From Batkoa obscura (lineage: Eukaryota; Entomophthoromycota; Entomophthoromycetes; Entomophthorales; Batkoaceae): a DNA stretch of 64,000 nucleotides. The stretch is from the NCBI GenBank assembly GCA_030770535.1, contig JASVEC010000014.1, positions 496,001 to 560,000 on the forward strand, given 5' to 3'. Both the position numbers and the translations under genes were made by a program. Position 1 is the stretch's first letter; each line of letters begins with the position of its first letter. Below, piece by piece: positions 12,098 through 27,344 of the stretch. The notes under the pieces were generated by a model. That model was not told the origin of the DNA. It did no database searches and worked only from the letters and a program-made list of their open reading frames with translations.

Positions 12098-12463
12098 TTA
12101 AGCATCAGCAATGGTGACTTCAACTTCGACTCCAGGTTCAATGGAGATGGAGGTGATTTGCTTAACAATCTCAGATGGAGAGTGGAGATCGACAAGACGT
12201 TTGTGGATACGCATTTCATAACGATCCCAGGTCTTGGAACCCTCACCATTAGGAGTCTTACGAGTAGTGATCTTTAAGACTTTGGTTGGGAGACGAACTG
12301 GACCCTTAACTTTAAGTTGCTTATCTTTGGCACGGTTGATAAGATCAGAGCAAACTTTTTCAAGAGCTTGAACATTACGGGAAGTAAGAGTGATACGGAT
12401 CTTGTGTACCTTAGCAGATACTTTTTCTTCTAATCCAGGTTTTCCTTTAGCGACGTAAGCCAT
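12098..12463 (-). CDS. RPS20: 40S ribosomal protein uS10 (S20)
   Basis: Intronless gene for a 121-residue component of the small-subunit head. The body is typical of eukaryotic S20: [18 protein letters not shown], then [38 protein letters not shown], and a C-terminal [14 protein letters not shown]. Length is as expected for the family. Codon use is visibly more GC-rich than that of its neighbours, as for a highly expressed gene. It is transcribed in the same direction as the aminopeptidase gene downstream of it (about 190 bp between them). Confidence 0.97.
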   Translation of the reverse strand: MAYVAKGKPGLEEKVSAKVHKIRITLTSRNVQALEKVCSDLINRAKDKQLKVKGPVRLPTKVLKITTRKTPNGEGSKTWDRYEMRIHKRLVDLHSPSEIVKQITSISIEPGVEVEVTIADA

Positions 12464-14015
12464 TTTTATACTTTAATAGAACTATTTATTCGGCACAATG
12501 GCACAGAGGTGACTAAATAATCTTTTTAAAAAGAGTTGAGTTCGATATCCACGGTAAAAATTTTAAAATGAAAATTTTTTCAATTTTTTTAACCAATAAT
12601 TTAGCTTAAATACAATGGGAGTTTTAAATTTTTCAGCTTCAAATTTCAAAAAAAAAGTCAAAATAGTATTGAAAATGATTTATATTGAACTTTATAGCAC
12701 TAAATTACTTAACTTATTATAATAATAAAGCTATTTCAATATTCATACTTTAGCGTTGTTTTTTTTGAATTTTTGAACCTTTATATGTGTACATTTTGTA
12801 ATTCTAAGTGATTATTTTAATTATGATTCCCTTTTAGAAATTTATGTCTAATTTGATTTAAATATGAAAATGCCTAACTTCAAAGAATGGCTCATATAAC
12901 AAGCTCTAGTTAACGTTGTTATTTACTGATGATTTATCGCTTTATACTATTAAGATATTTTTAGTTACTTCTATGTTCTAAAAGATAGTTATTAAAGTTA
13001 ATTGGCATATTAAGATAATAGTCTAAAACCTAACCTGTATTTGAAATATAAATTCGTTATATGGGGATGGATTTTTTTGTTTAAGAATTTTACTACAGCC
13101 TTTCCACTCAAATAGTGCTTAAAAAATGGAAAAATAATGAAACCAAAAAAAACAGCCCCATATATTAATTTATAAATGATATTCTAATCCACTTACTATA
13201 TAAGTTTACAGGTTCTTCAAAAAAAGTAGTAGTCCATGATGGCTTCATACTTCGCTTATATAGAGATATATGGATATCATTATAATACAATAGTTTTTGC
13301 AGTATAAAAATTGAAGAGTATGTTATTTTATACTTTTTGATGTTACTTCCAGTCAAATTACTTGATAAGTGTATGATAAAAATAAGGTTTTATAAAATTC
13401 GAGAATCTTTATATATTACTATTGATAGTAGATGAAATGCGATATCAACCAATATCATAATAATTCAGAAATTTTAGTAATGATAATATTGGTAATCGAT
13501 CATCTATAATAACAAATTGAATGTATTAGTTTTATTAATCTATCTCTTATTGATTTCATTTTCTTTTTAAATCCTAAATTCAGGCAGAATATTAGCTTTT
13601 ATATCAAGGATAAGTTTGGTACAAATTGTGATTTTTATTACTTCAGGTGAACTTCATCCTAACATCTTTAATAGAGAGGATTTTCTTAAACATAAAATTT
13701 ATACTTCAAGTTATTAATTTTTGTCACTGGTGGTTTATTTAAACGCAGAAGGCTATTCAAACAACTGCTGATCATGGGGAACACCTTTATCAGTTTTCTA
13801 TAGTATAAATAATATAACTGAGTCTTAAATATACAAAACCAATTATTTATCGAAAACTAAGTTTGTTTTTTTATTAAAATATAATAACTTATTCAGCTTT
13901 TAAGTTAAGCGAACAAATAGCTAGAAGGAAAAAAGACATTCTTATATTAAACCGGTAGACTAATAAGACTTATTTTACTTAGTATCAAAATGTATTTACT
14001 GACTCTTTTTATCTC
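12464..14015. other. Gene-poor intergenic region
   Basis: AT-rich tract with one MITE (13062-13160). The small frame at 13165-13356 has no known motif. The first few hundred bases upstream of 12463 should contain the RPS20 promoter, but no specific factor site could be assigned. Confidence 0.5.
13062..13160 (+). mobile_element. TGGGGATG MITE, copy 5
   Basis: 99-bp copy with ends TGGGGATGG and CAGCCCCA flanked by TA, and the shared TTTAAGAATTTTACTACAG and CTCAAATAGTGCTTAAAAAA blocks. It is very close to copy 1 in sequence. Confidence 0.8.
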
Positions 14016-14780
14016 TTAAAGAATAGATATTTTTAGCGAATTTAAAAATAGGTAAATAAGCGGGCCTACATACATCAAATTAAAAACAAGTGCTAGCTTT
14101 TGACTTAATGAAACACAGCCTGGTAAAAAAAACCTAATCCAGAACCAGCAAAAAATTGATTAATTTACAAAGCAGCAACATATTTTTGAAACTTCGGTCT
14201 ATAACCTAAAACAGTAAAAGAATAGTATAAGTAGATTACTGTATGAATAAGGGAGCTAAATAGTACAAAAATTCCAGTACCTGGATTGGAGATGGTAAAT
14301 AGATAAAATATACATAAAACTGCACCAGAATGATGGTGAGATTGTAAAAGAGATGGTACTCTATTTTTTAACAATAAAATTAAGGCATCAATAAATTCCC
14401 AATATTTGGATAGATAAAAGAGCCATATATTAAGGTATATGCTTTGTATCCATACCGTTTGATTTTTATCAAAATAGACGTTATAGAGGGAATCACTATT
14501 TATAATAGTGCCATAGATGGTAGAAAATAAGGAGAAAAGGGGAAAAAGGAACAAATTGCTAAGTTAAGTTATGAAATAATATAAAGACCTTGAAACCATC
14601 ACTAGCTTTTGTATTTTTAGTTGTTTGCTTTTTTATATACTCAGTGTAAATCTTTGCAGCTATCAAATATGTGATTGATATAAAGGCAACACTGGGTTGA
14701 CGGTTAAAACAAGGGTACCATTATGAGAGTGGTAAGCCTTGTCAATGAGTTATATCAATAAGATTGGAAATTGGAATCAT
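14016..14780 (-). pseudogene. ELO fatty-acid elongase pseudogene
   Basis: Decayed paralogue of the intact elongase at 32076-32870, aligned along nearly its whole length from an ATG at 14780. It retains LSKYWEFIDALILL, a His-rich box SHHHSGAVL, and ILFHNLT in the N-terminal half. Several in-frame stops replace residues of the intact copy, including the Trp of NHW and the Gln of LSQW, and the last 50 codons are shifted to another frame (there VFNLMYVGPLIYLF matches AFNLVYVVPLIYLF). The central 129-codon stretch is still open. It is almost certainly non-functional. Confidence 0.85.
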
Positions 14781-15623
14781 TATCAAATAAGGAGTAAAAA
14801 AACATGTATTCGAAAAACATACTCCTTTTTATTTACTATTTTTTGAGGTGTATTCTACAATAAAATAAACTTTGAGTCAGTCATTCAAATACATCAATTA
14901 GGGTGTTATAGATAAAGCGATCTTATTAATTGACTATACCCCATTTATGTATTTGTTATGAATTGTTTTAAATGTATTTATTGAGTTATTGAGTTATTGT
15001 TGTTATACTGTATTATTATAAAATGATTGAAATAAAAGTGTAAAATAAGATAATAAGCAGTTATATTAAATATTTAATGAATTGTTTTTTTACTTTGTTG
15101 TTGATAACTACACTTCGTCATTATAATTTTTGTAGAAAATTTAGTATCACTTGTTACAAAAGTTATTATAAAAACTGAAATATAATTAAATTAAATGGAG
15201 AGCTAATTGTAACTAAAGATATATGCTTGTTAAAATAAGGATCTCTGATAGATCGATTTATCTTTACAGTTTATAATTTTATAACTATTTTATAGAATAT
15301 ACTATACTATATGCAATATTATAGCAAAACAAAAAAATATAGTTTGAGTAATTTAGATTCTATTAAGTTATTTATTATAATAATCTTATTGTATAAGATA
15401 AATAACAAAATTTATAGAATATAATAGTGGCTGACTTTAAATTTTTAAATTTCAATCTGCCAATTTAAAAGCTAATAATCTTTTAAACAAAAAGTTCAAT
15501 CGACTTAATTGGTTCTTATAAACTTTAAAAGAAAAACATGAAAAAACAAAACAAAAAACTCAACAAAGATATTCAGTTCTTATTTTATCTTTTTCAACTT
15601 TCAATTTCAATTCCCAATAGAAG
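14781..15623. other. AT-rich intergenic region
   Basis: About 840 bases before the kinase gene. I see no coding segment, RNA gene or repeat family member in it. Confidence 0.6.
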
Positions 15624-16852
<1,229 letters not shown>

Positions 16853-17144
16853 AAGTATTTACTGCAAGCTTTTTTGAATGCATATTTAATAGTTGAGGTT
16901 GTTGATTAGTTTTAGGTTGAACATATAAGTTGATGGGTAGCTTTTTGTTAAATAAAAACAAAGCTGTTTTATGGGTTTATATTTTATTTTAGTTTGATGT
17001 TTTTTAATTATCTTTAATGCATTTTTTTAAAGAATAAATCCCATGAATTAGTTTAAATTCAAAAAAACTCGAAAGACCCACTTTTTTTAAAATCTCAAAA
17101 AATAGAATAAAATTCAATAATAAACCAGCAATTTACTTTTATAT

Positions 17145-18702
<1,558 letters not shown>

Positions 18703-18715
18703 TCTATTTAATGAA

Positions 18716-18750
18716 ATAATATAATATAATATAATATAATATAATAATAA
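18716..18750. repeat. ATAAT microsatellite
   Basis: About six tandem ATAAT units lie between the converging DYS1 and FES1 stop codons, so they must fall within the 3' UTR of one or both transcripts. Confidence 0.8.
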
Positions 18751-18765
18751 AAGAAATAGATTGTT

Positions 18766-20134
18766 TTAATTGTTTAATTTAGTAATTAATGTATCCCATT
18801 CTTGCTCAGTAAAAATATCATTAAATCGTTGTTTTAATGATTCTATGTTTTTTGCAATTGATTTTAAGTCTATATCAATCGATGAATTTAATAAGGGTAA
18901 ACTAGTAGATAATAAATGTAAATCCTATATAAAATAAAAAATTCAACGTAAGTATATAGATTCAATGTTTTAATAATATTAACTTACTTTTTGTATTAAA
19001 TCATCATCGTCATAATATTTTGATTCAGGTAATAAATACATAAGAAATGTATTTAATAAATTGGAATTTAACAATGGAGTTAAGATAGTTGGTTCGTCAG
19101 ATAATAATGAATTCATCATAAATAAGATTCGACTAATCACTTGTACATCAATGTCTAAACAATAGAAATAAAATTAATAAAATTAATATAATTAATAGCG
19201 TTGTGATTAATTCATTTACCTTTTCTATTGACAATATTTTGAATTAATTGAAATCCGTTTAATGTTTGTAATTTAACTAACGATTTTTGATGATGTCTAG
19301 TGGCACCTAAATAATAAGAAAAACATGTCAAATAAAACACATAATAAAAAATAATCAACCTACAAGATAAAGCATAGATCAATTTAATTAATACTTCTTT
19401 TTCACTTTCTTTTTCCATTGCTTGTAATAATGCTTCAAATCCATTATGTTGAATAAACTAAATATAATATAAAATAAACTAATAAATAACGAATGATAAG
19501 AGTAATAAACATATAGAACTCACCGCTTCTTGGGCATCTGGATTATTTTGAGTAGCTGTACCCAATGTCCATGCTGTATATTTACGAATAACTGAATGCT
19601 CATTTTTCAATAATTCAATTAATGGAGCCCATAATTTTAATGGGGTTAAATCTATAGTTTAAAACAAAATTAATATGTTTGATATTATTCATTTTTTATA
19701 CAAATACTTACTTTTGGCATTATCAATATGTTCTACTAACTATAGGAATAAAGTAATGAGTTAATTTGATTTAAAAAAGCAATAACAAAATTTTCTTTCT
19801 AAAAAATTACCATTTCTAAATTATCAAATGCAACTTCTCTTTGTTCTAAATCGACATTTTCATCAATAATTACTTGGAAATTTTCTAATTATAAAAAATA
19901 AGCCAACTAATAAACACAATAACTTTAAATAAAAATAGAACAGGAACGATAATAACAATAACAATATTTAATAATATTTAATTAAAACTTACCTTTCATC
20001 ATAGTAGCTTCACTTTTACCCAAAATAGCATCAATAACTTCCGGATCTAAATCTTTAACTGCCTCGTTGCTAGTTGCTTTAGCTAGCTCTTCAGGGTCAC
20101 TGTTTTTAATTCCCCATTGTAATAATTTTTCCAT
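18766..20134 (-). CDS. FES1: Hsp70 nucleotide exchange factor Fes1/HspBP1
   Basis: Armadillo-repeat factor that releases ADP from cytosolic Hsp70. Eight exons on the minus strand (20134-19993, 19884-19811, 19739-19712, 19651-19524, 19457-19364, 19306-19220, 19154-18988, 18924-18766) give 292 residues, nearly the length of yeast Fes1. It begins MEKLLQWGIKNSD, the family's standard N-terminus. The helical repeats include VRKYTAWTLGTATQNNPDAQ-like sequence (here IRKYTAWTLGTATQNNPDA) and KLIYALSC with ATRHHQKS. Exon 3 is only 28 nt. It diverges from ESF2 across 184 bp, a likely shared promoter. Confidence 0.93.
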
Positions 20135-20318
20135 TTTTTGAATTTGTATCAATTATAATTTAAACAAAAAAGATAAAAGCCAAATTAATTAAAGCCCTGA
20201 TATTTGAACTAAACTTTGAGAATTAAATTGTTTCAGAATTTACTAGAAAAATTGGAAAAAAAATTCATTTCATCTTGATAATTTATTTAAAAATCAAAAA
20301 GATTAATACAATACGAGT
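20135..20318. promoter_or_regulatory. Divergent promoter of FES1 and ESF2
   Basis: 184 bp separate two start codons facing away from each other, so both promoters must overlap here. A-rich runs (GAAAAATTGG and an A8 tract near 20250-20265) could be nucleosome-excluding elements; no specific factor site can be named. Confidence 0.4.
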
Positions 20319-21404
20319 ATGGCAATTAAAAATAAAGTGATGGGAAAGGTAGTAAAGAGTAACAAAGATGAAACACTTTCGCACAAGGTAAAACAGGCTA
20401 AACAATACAGTATAGAAGGACAAGAGGAAGAAACTGTGGAAGAGGGTGAAGGAGAGAATGAAGAAGAAAACGAAGAAGGTGAAGGAGAGAGTGAAGAAGA
20501 AAACGAAGAAGAAAACGAAGAAGAAAACGAAGAAGAAAACAAAGAAGAGGAAGAAGGGGATTATATCGATGAAGATTTAGAAGAAGAAGAAGAGGATTAT
20601 ACCGACGAAGATTTAGAAGAAGAACAAAGTTCCAAAGGCTTAAAGCCTATGGATGCAGCTAGTTTACAGAAATTCAATGAAAAGATTGAAAAAAGTGGGG
20701 TCGTTTATATCAGTCGAATCCCGCCACGGTTCAAACCGAATAAATTAAAATCTCTGCTTGCACCATACAAACTGAAAATTGGACGAGTCTATTTTGCAGC
20801 AGAAGATGAAAGAGCTCGATTAAAGAGAAAGAAAATGGGTGGCAGTACAATAAAACATTATACTGAAGGTTGGATTGAGTTCATGGATAAAAAAAAAGCG
20901 AAGAGTTTGGTAAAATTGTTAAATAATACAAATATGGATAAAAGAAAACATGGTTATCATCATGAAGATATCTGGAATTTAAAATATTTACCAAAGTTTA
21001 AATGGCATCATTTGACTGAGAGAATAGGTAAGATTCCAAATTTTACTGCTTATTTTTATATTCTTGTTAACTAGTTTCTTTAATTTAATATGGATTATTA
21101 ATACTTTTTTTTAGCTTATGAAAAAGAAGTGCGTGCTCAAAGATTAAGAAATGAAATATCTATGGCTAAAAAGTTAAATCAGCAATATATTGATAAAGTG
21201 GAATTAAAGAAACAGATCGAAGGAATGGAAAGTAAAAAAGGAAACTCGAATAAAAATAAAATGGTCAGAAGTTTTCATCAAAGAAAAGTTCAAAATAGTA
21301 ATGTAGAGAATAATCATCATATTAAAAATGATAATAAGAAGAAAAAGAAAACCGAAGAAGATAAAGACAAAGATTTAAATCAAGTATTAGATTCTATTTT
21401 TTAA
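20319..21404 (+). CDS. ESF2: Pre-rRNA processing factor Esf2/ABT1
   Basis: Nucleolar RNA-binding protein of the small-subunit processome that stimulates Dbp8 during 18S maturation (known for the family). Exons 20319-21027 and 21115-21404 give 332 residues. The N-terminal third is very acidic, with an imperfect EEN/EE repeat at about residues 45-105. The core starts at SGVVYISRIPPRFKPNKL and contains VYFAAEDERARLKRKKMG, then WIEFMDKKKAKSLVKLLN, matching the Esf2 RRM-like domain. It ends in a basic, Asn/Lys-rich tail. The assignment rests on the ISRIPP and AAEDE motifs. Confidence 0.92.
20459..20550 (+). repeat. GAAGAAAAC-type tandem repeat coding an acidic tract
   Basis: Imperfect 12-bp units GAAGAAAACGAA repeat several times inside ESF2 exon 1, coding EENE-type units. 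Unit number is likely variable between strains. Confidence 0.75.
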
Positions 21405-21624
21405 ATAGAAAAGTTATTGAGGTTGGTGATAGAGATGGGATTTATAGATTTTTCATGAATAAAATTGAATATTTAATTTTGGATCTTTTTTTCAAACTTT
21501 TTATTTTTTTATTTTTCGATTTTTTTAACTAAAATTTTAAGCATGAAAGATAAGAAAGAAGGTAATTGATATAACAAAAACAAATGTTGTTGATACTAAT
21601 TTATAATCAATTTAAATAGAAAAA

Positions 21625-22239
21625 ATGACAACTGAAGTAAGAAGATAATAATTATAATGATTATTTTATATACTAAGGGGATTAATTTAGAAAAAAGTTG
21701 ATTCTTTAAAACCATTGAAAGAAAAAAAAGAGAAGAAGGAAAAGAAAGAAAAGAAATCGAAAAAGAACACCGATATAACTGAAAAAGAGTGCAAAAAATC
21801 GAAAAAGGAAAAGAAGGGTAAGAAGGAAAAGAAATCGAAAAACTTGGAAATCGAAAAAGAAGAGATTGAAAAAGTAGAACCATCAAAACTTGAAATAAAA
21901 GAAACTTCAACTGTTCAAACGGAACTTAAGGTAATTTTGTTTACTTAATCTTCAAATTTTTAAACCAATTTCTTTCTTCTCTAGCCTTCTACCGTCTCTT
22001 ATGTTGGCACCGATTGGAATCAATCTAGTTTTTCAGGAAATACTGAAAGAAAAAATAAATTTCTAAGATTAATGGGGGCAGGGAAAAGCGGTAATAAAGA
22101 AATCAAATCAACTGGTGGTAAAGTATTGGATTCTCAACAGGAAAGCAAAATGTTTCAAGAGATGGAAAAACAATACCAGTTTGGTTTAGATTATAAAAAA
22201 GAGGGTTATAAAGGCAGTAAAAGAGGGTTGGGAGCGTAA
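21625..22239 (+). CDS. Lysine-rich nucleolar-type protein with SMAP domain
   Basis: Exons 21625-21636 (12 nt), 21691-21930 and 21985-22239 give 168 residues. The first half is almost wholly Lys/Glu (KEKKEKKEKKEKKSKK and similar), a pattern of nucleolar proteins. The C-terminal half has the SMAP/KNOP1 signature: WNQSSFSGNTERKNKFLRLM followed by a GKSGN segment, with R-KNKFLRLMG as the conserved core. The role is unknown; human KNOP1 is nucleolar. The tiny first exon carries only MTTE and depends on my splice choice, but the frame closes cleanly. It follows ESF2 in the same direction. Confidence 0.75.
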
Positions 22240-22504
22240 ATGAAGGAAAAGGGAATTTAAGGGAATAAATATAGAGCTAAAATAGTTATATGTTAAGATA
22301 TACTTTTTATTGATTTATTATGTTGATATTTGCTTGATTTATTATGTTGATATTTGCTTGATTTTAAATTTTATTATTTCTATGATTTTTTTGATGCTTA
22401 ATTTTCAGCCAATGACTTAAATTTCTTTTTAAAAGTAATCCTAAAAAATTATGATTCTAAAAGAATTAAACTTTTTTTTATATAAACACAAATTAAAATT
22501 TCAA

Positions 22505-22951
22505 ATGGCTTTAATTAAAACAATACAAACTACCTTTTTCCAATTTCGTTCTGTTTCACGAGTATCTATTTTACGAACATCATGTATCTCTAAATTTAAT
22601 ATGCAATCATTGACTTCAAGATTAAGTTTCACTCATAACTTCCATTCGACTACTTTTAAATCCCAACTCACCTCTCAACAACAAGAGCTTATCGATAAAG
22701 TCCAAAATAACCCCGAGTTAATGAAATTGTTTAATAACAAAGAAATTGTATTGCAGATTCAAAATTTGCAAAAATTATTAATCGAAAAAGGTATTGATAT
22801 TAATAATTTAAAAGATATGGGTCCAATGAGTTTATTTAAATTGATGAATGATAAAGATATTAAATTACAAGGCGAAAAGATTCAAGAATTAGTAATCAAA
22901 AATAATATTAAATTATCAGCTACTGATTTGTTGTCTTTATTTTCAAAATAA
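22505..22951 (+). CDS. Small predicted mitochondrial protein, unknown function
   Basis: Single-exon gene of 148 residues from the ATG at 22505; an upstream in-frame ATG at 22451 would add 18 residues but spoil the presequence. The first 50 residues (starting MALIKTIQTTFFQFRSVSRV) have Arg, Lys, Ser and no acids, a classic matrix-targeting profile. The rest is two similar helical units, NPELMKLFNNKEIVLQIQNL and later MNDKDIKLQGEKIQELVIKN, ending LSATDLLSLFSK. I do not recognise the family. The repeated NPELMKLF/SLFKLMND units hint at a small helical repeat domain. Confidence 0.65.
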   Translation: MALIKTIQTTFFQFRSVSRVSILRTSCISKFNMQSLTSRLSFTHNFHSTTFKSQLTSQQQELIDKVQNNPELMKLFNNKEIVLQIQNLQKLLIEKGIDINNLKDMGPMSLFKLMNDKDIKLQGEKIQELVIKNNIKLSATDLLSLFSK

Positions 22952-23166
22952 AAACTAATTTTAAAAAGCAATTATTTTATCATTATTATTACTATTATTT
23001 TAAGTCTTGAAGGTGGAATATCTCTAAGTGTTATAGTTTCAAAAATATAACATTTCAAAATTTATTAATTTGCATTTGATTATTATATCACATTTTTTTA
23101 TTAATAGAAACCAAATAATAGGTAAGTAATTAATATTAACTTATTTTAACTATTATTCATTTAAAT

Positions 23167-26100
23167 TTAACTAGCTTTACGAATCCTAAGATTACGCTTT
23201 GAAGAAATAGTAGTAGTAGTAATAGGTTCTTCCTCAGTACTAAAATCATATTTAACTCGATTTAAACGTCGAAGATTTCCTCTACTTTCAATTAATTGAG
23301 TATCATTTAATGTAGTTGATTTAAAATAACTAGAAATAGTATGAATTATTATGATGTAAATTATAATTATAATATTATTATTACTTTTTGATATTTCTTT
23401 TCTTTTTTAAATTGTTGTTTTTATTATTATTATTTGATTTCTTTTTATTTTTAGATTCTTCTGAATAACTTTCCTATTAAAGTAAATTAGTATAATATAA
23501 AATAGTATATAAAATATATTTACAGCTTGGTCATCAAATATACTTTTATCAACATATTTAATCTTTCTTTTTGGTATATAGACAATCGCATTACACTCTT
23601 TAGGAAATTTAAGATAATGATAATGACAATCAATAGTATCGTTATCTTTTGACAATTCTAAATGAATTGAGCATTTTTCTTTTCTTTGCAGTCCATTGAA
23701 ACAAAAACTTGGATCATCAGGATAATCATTTTTATCAATAATTAATGTCATTAAATAATCTTCAATTGATTTTAGCCAAATATAAAATTGCTGTAATGTT
23801 TTAAATATAGTTTTGACTTCTGTCTTATTTATTTCTTCGTTGTATGCTTGAATTATTTGTTTATAAGGATACGATTCTTTAGTCCAACTTAAAAGTATTT
23901 TATGATTTTGTTTAATTACTTTTTGATATTTAGTTAATTTACCAATCATTTTTTTACTCTCTTTTAAATTAGGTATACTATATTCAAATATATTATAACA
24001 ACTTATAATTGATTCACTGAGTGATTTTAGTAAATCAATTTCTTGAATGATTTTATTACCGAGTTCAATTGTTTCGTTTGATTTCATTAAAATAATTGAA
24101 AAATCATAAAGCAATGCTTTGATGTTTTTTAATTTATATATTATTTTATTCATGTAAATCTTATTGTATGCTTCAAAGTCTTTAATTTCAATTAATTCGT
24201 TACAATTATTAATTGATGCATTTTTTAATAATTCATTAAATGAAATTGGTGCTTTTATAAATGGTAAAATGGATTTTGAATATAATTCATTTGACTGTTC
24301 TGTATCCTCACGTATAAATGAAGCATAAGATGAAAAAGCATAAATAATATAAGTAAGCATTGTTTCTTTTGAATCAATGGCACTTTTAATGCCTAATTGA
24401 ATTTCTTTCCATCGATTGAAAGTATCAAATGAATTGATAATATCCTGTTTATTGAATTTTATGTTTGTATATAATTCTTTTTCTCTTATGCCATCTTGAT
24501 TTAAACTAGATAATAGCTGATTTAAAGACTCTTCGTCATTAACGCATTTCCATACTGTTTTGTTTAATTCTCCTTCTTTATTGCCATCTGTCTCTTTATT
24601 ATCAATATTGGTCTGTTCATTATTGATCTTGGTTTGTTCATTATTGATCTTAGTTTCTTCAGTAATATTGTTGGCTTCTTTACTGTCATTAATCATTTCT
24701 TCGTTATTTTCTTTAGATCCTTCAGTAATAACATTAATTTTTTTAGCAATGATATTAGTTTCTTTATTATTAATATTTATTTCCTCGATAACAATATTAG
24801 TTTCCTCTTTATTAACATTGATTCCTTTGGAAACAACATTAACTTCTTCTTTATCAATACTAGCTTCTCCATTATTAATCTCAATTACTTTTTTTACCAT
24901 ATAAGCTTCCATACTTTCGATTATAATACCACCCATATTTGCCCAATACCAATATAATTTTCCAAATCGATCTTTGCCTAACAAAAGTGATCCAACTTTA
25001 TTTAATACACCATTGTGTTGACCATGTAATTCTGCCACTTCAGATGAAGTATAAGTTTCATTAATCACTGCTTCCAAGTCTTTTGTATTTTTTTCAATAT
25101 GAAATCTTAACATTTCAATATTCTTATCTACTCTATTAATTTCACTTTCTAATGCAACTATTTGTGCTTTAAGTAATGGTAATGGTGTATTATAATGTTG
25201 GATTGTAAATATTCTTAATGTTTCGATATGTTTATTCCTTAATGAAATTTCTGAATTTAAGCTAATTTTCAAAGAGTCAACGTTTGTACTAATATCCCTA
25301 ATTTTCTGCTCAAATGATGGTGTATAGGCAATTTGACATTCTATAAAAGTACCAAATGCAGGTTCATCATATATATTATTCACAATTGCCTTTAATACTA
25401 TTAATTTTTCAGCTGGAGTCCATTGAGTGATCTCTTTATCAAAAATATCTACGGTAACTTTAGAGCTTTTTCCTTTTTTAATTTCATTTATTGCTTCAGA
25501 AAAATCAATAGTTTTACTACTATTCCTTGGATCTCTAAAAGTTATCAATATTTGTGTCAACTCTATAACAAGAAAATGGTAATAGATAGAATAATAATCT
25601 AATGGGATATGTAGAATCAAGATCAAAAAATCAGGGGACGAAATAGTTAATGGCCAACCGCTTATTATTTTAGTCACAAATAATCTTAAGAAGTCAGCAA
25701 CCTCTAAAACATCAAGTACCTTTTTAAATCCTAAAAAGGTATCTGTTCCTTCAATTAATTCATTATCTAATGGATTGGCTTCAAATAGCTTTCTCGATTT
25801 ATTTAAAACCTCTGGATCTAAATCATCAAGTATCTCTATCTTATTAACCTATGAAATTATTAAAAAACATTCCGAGTAATTTATACTACATACCAATTGA
25901 CTGTATTTTATATTATGAGGAAGGATAGTTTCATAGGCTACATCTGTGTTCATCATGGCCTGGTTATTTTTTACATTTATATTCGTCATGATTTGATTGT
26001 CTTGTACATTTGTGTTCATTATAGTCTGATTGCTTTGAGTAATTGTATTCATCGTAATTTGATTGATTTGTGCATTTGAAGGGGAGACAAATTTCTCAAC

Positions 26101-26715
26101 CATACTCACATTGGATTGGATTTGAAAATTGGAAGTGTAATTTGAAGGATAATTTGCTTTTTTGCCTTTCTTATTAGGATTTGATTCGATTAAAGAATTG
26201 ATTTTGTATGGACTGGGTTTATATGAGTTTGGGGTTACAACTTCAAACTTTACTACAATATTAATTTTAGAATCTTCTAACTTAATTATAGAGCCTTATA
26301 TGATAAATAAGGAAGTTCATCATATTAGCTTTAGTATTATATTTACTTGTATTCAATTTGCCAAATTCGTTCTGTTGCGCATTTTGAGTATCATCAGTTA
26401 AATCTATTACCTCGTTTTTAGAATTCATTTTTTCAACATGGTTGTAAAGCTTTGTTTTTAGCAAGCCATCCTGATTTGACCTAGTATTAACCTGATCTTC
26501 ATTTTTTTTAAGTGCAGATAATTTCATTTTGAGAAGTTTTTGTTGACGAGCCTTTACAAATCTTTTTATAACAGTCAGGTTTTGAATAGAATTAACATTG
26601 TTATCATTTATGTCTAGATTAAAATTATGTCAGTTTATTTAATATATTTTGTTATGTAGTTGCATTATACAACCAGTCCGTTTGATTTACCTTCAATTTT
26701 ATTTGGCTCTGACAT
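23167..26715 (-). CDS. DDT/WHIM-domain subunit of an ISWI-type chromatin remodeller
   Basis: Six exons on the minus strand (26715-26691, 26613-26347, 26294-25894, 25848-23524, 23473-23385, 23329-23167) give 1,089 residues. The DDT region is at about 240-335 (FKKVLDVLEVADFLRLF), WHIM1 near 370 (WTPAEKLIVLKAIVNNI), the WHIM2-like LLLGKDRFGKLYWYW near 520 and SLNQDGIREKEL near 675. In Itc1, Ioc3 and BAZ proteins these segments bind ISWI ATPases and linker DNA. No N-terminal WAC domain precedes the DDT; instead there are Lys/Asn-rich stretches and a Met/Asn repeat (NQTIMNTN, NQIMTNIN, NQAMMNTD). A second Asn/Glu-rich insert lies near 570-660. The tail is basic. Class is secure; the exact orthologue is not. 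Confidence 0.82.
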
Positions 26716-27344
26716 TTTGATATAATGGCTCTTTAAAAACTTTCAGTTTGTAAAATATTATCTACGAATCAAGAATCCTTAATTTTAGCTAAAAAGAGTT
26801 ACCAATTTTGAAATACCGAATTTTGAAATTTCCCTAATTTCTACTAGAAATTCCTAAATTGGAAGGAACGTTGTAAATTTTTAGCTTAATTCATGATTTA
26901 AACAGCTTGAAATGGTGATTTTTAGCATCTTACTTTTGATGTATTATTTTTAATAAAAACTGATAGAAAGTAAGAAAAATTAAAAAAAGTATTTAGGGCT
27001 GTATTTTTTTGTTTAAGAACTTTGTTAACAATCTTTCTACTCAAATAGCGCTTAAAAAATGAGAAAGTAATAAAATCAAAAAAAACATCCCCATTTATAG
27101 TTTCCTTGAAACTAAATGTCACAAGCCTTACCTTTTTGATGAATCTTTTTACCTATTTGACGTATATTTTACTATGGCTAAATTTTTTAATGGAATTTAT
27201 AACAATATAAACTATACTAATTATTTTAATGTGTAAATATAAAAAATTTAGAACTTAACCTTCTAAATTTGGTTACATCAGGTTTCCCACTTTTTATTAA
27301 AATACAGTGAAATAATCCAAATAGCACACTCAATAAACCTTAAA
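26716..27344. other. Intergenic region with a MITE
   Basis: AT-rich spacer between the divergently placed DDT/WHIM gene and the F-box pseudogene. It holds MITE copy 6 at 26994-27093 and nothing else I can identify. Confidence 0.5.
26994..27093 (+). mobile_element. TGGGGATG MITE, copy 6
   Basis: 100-bp copy with a mutated left end (TAGGGCTGTATTTTTTTG) and a clean right end (AAAAAAACATCCCCA). Core CTCAAATAGCGCTTAAAAAAT matches the family. Confidence 0.75.

Noticed and set aside
24560-24957. Plus-strand frames of more than 100 codons inside the DDT/WHIM gene
   Set aside because: They are antisense images of the Asn/Glu-rich repeat and carry only Ser/Leu/Ile-rich low-complexity sequence.
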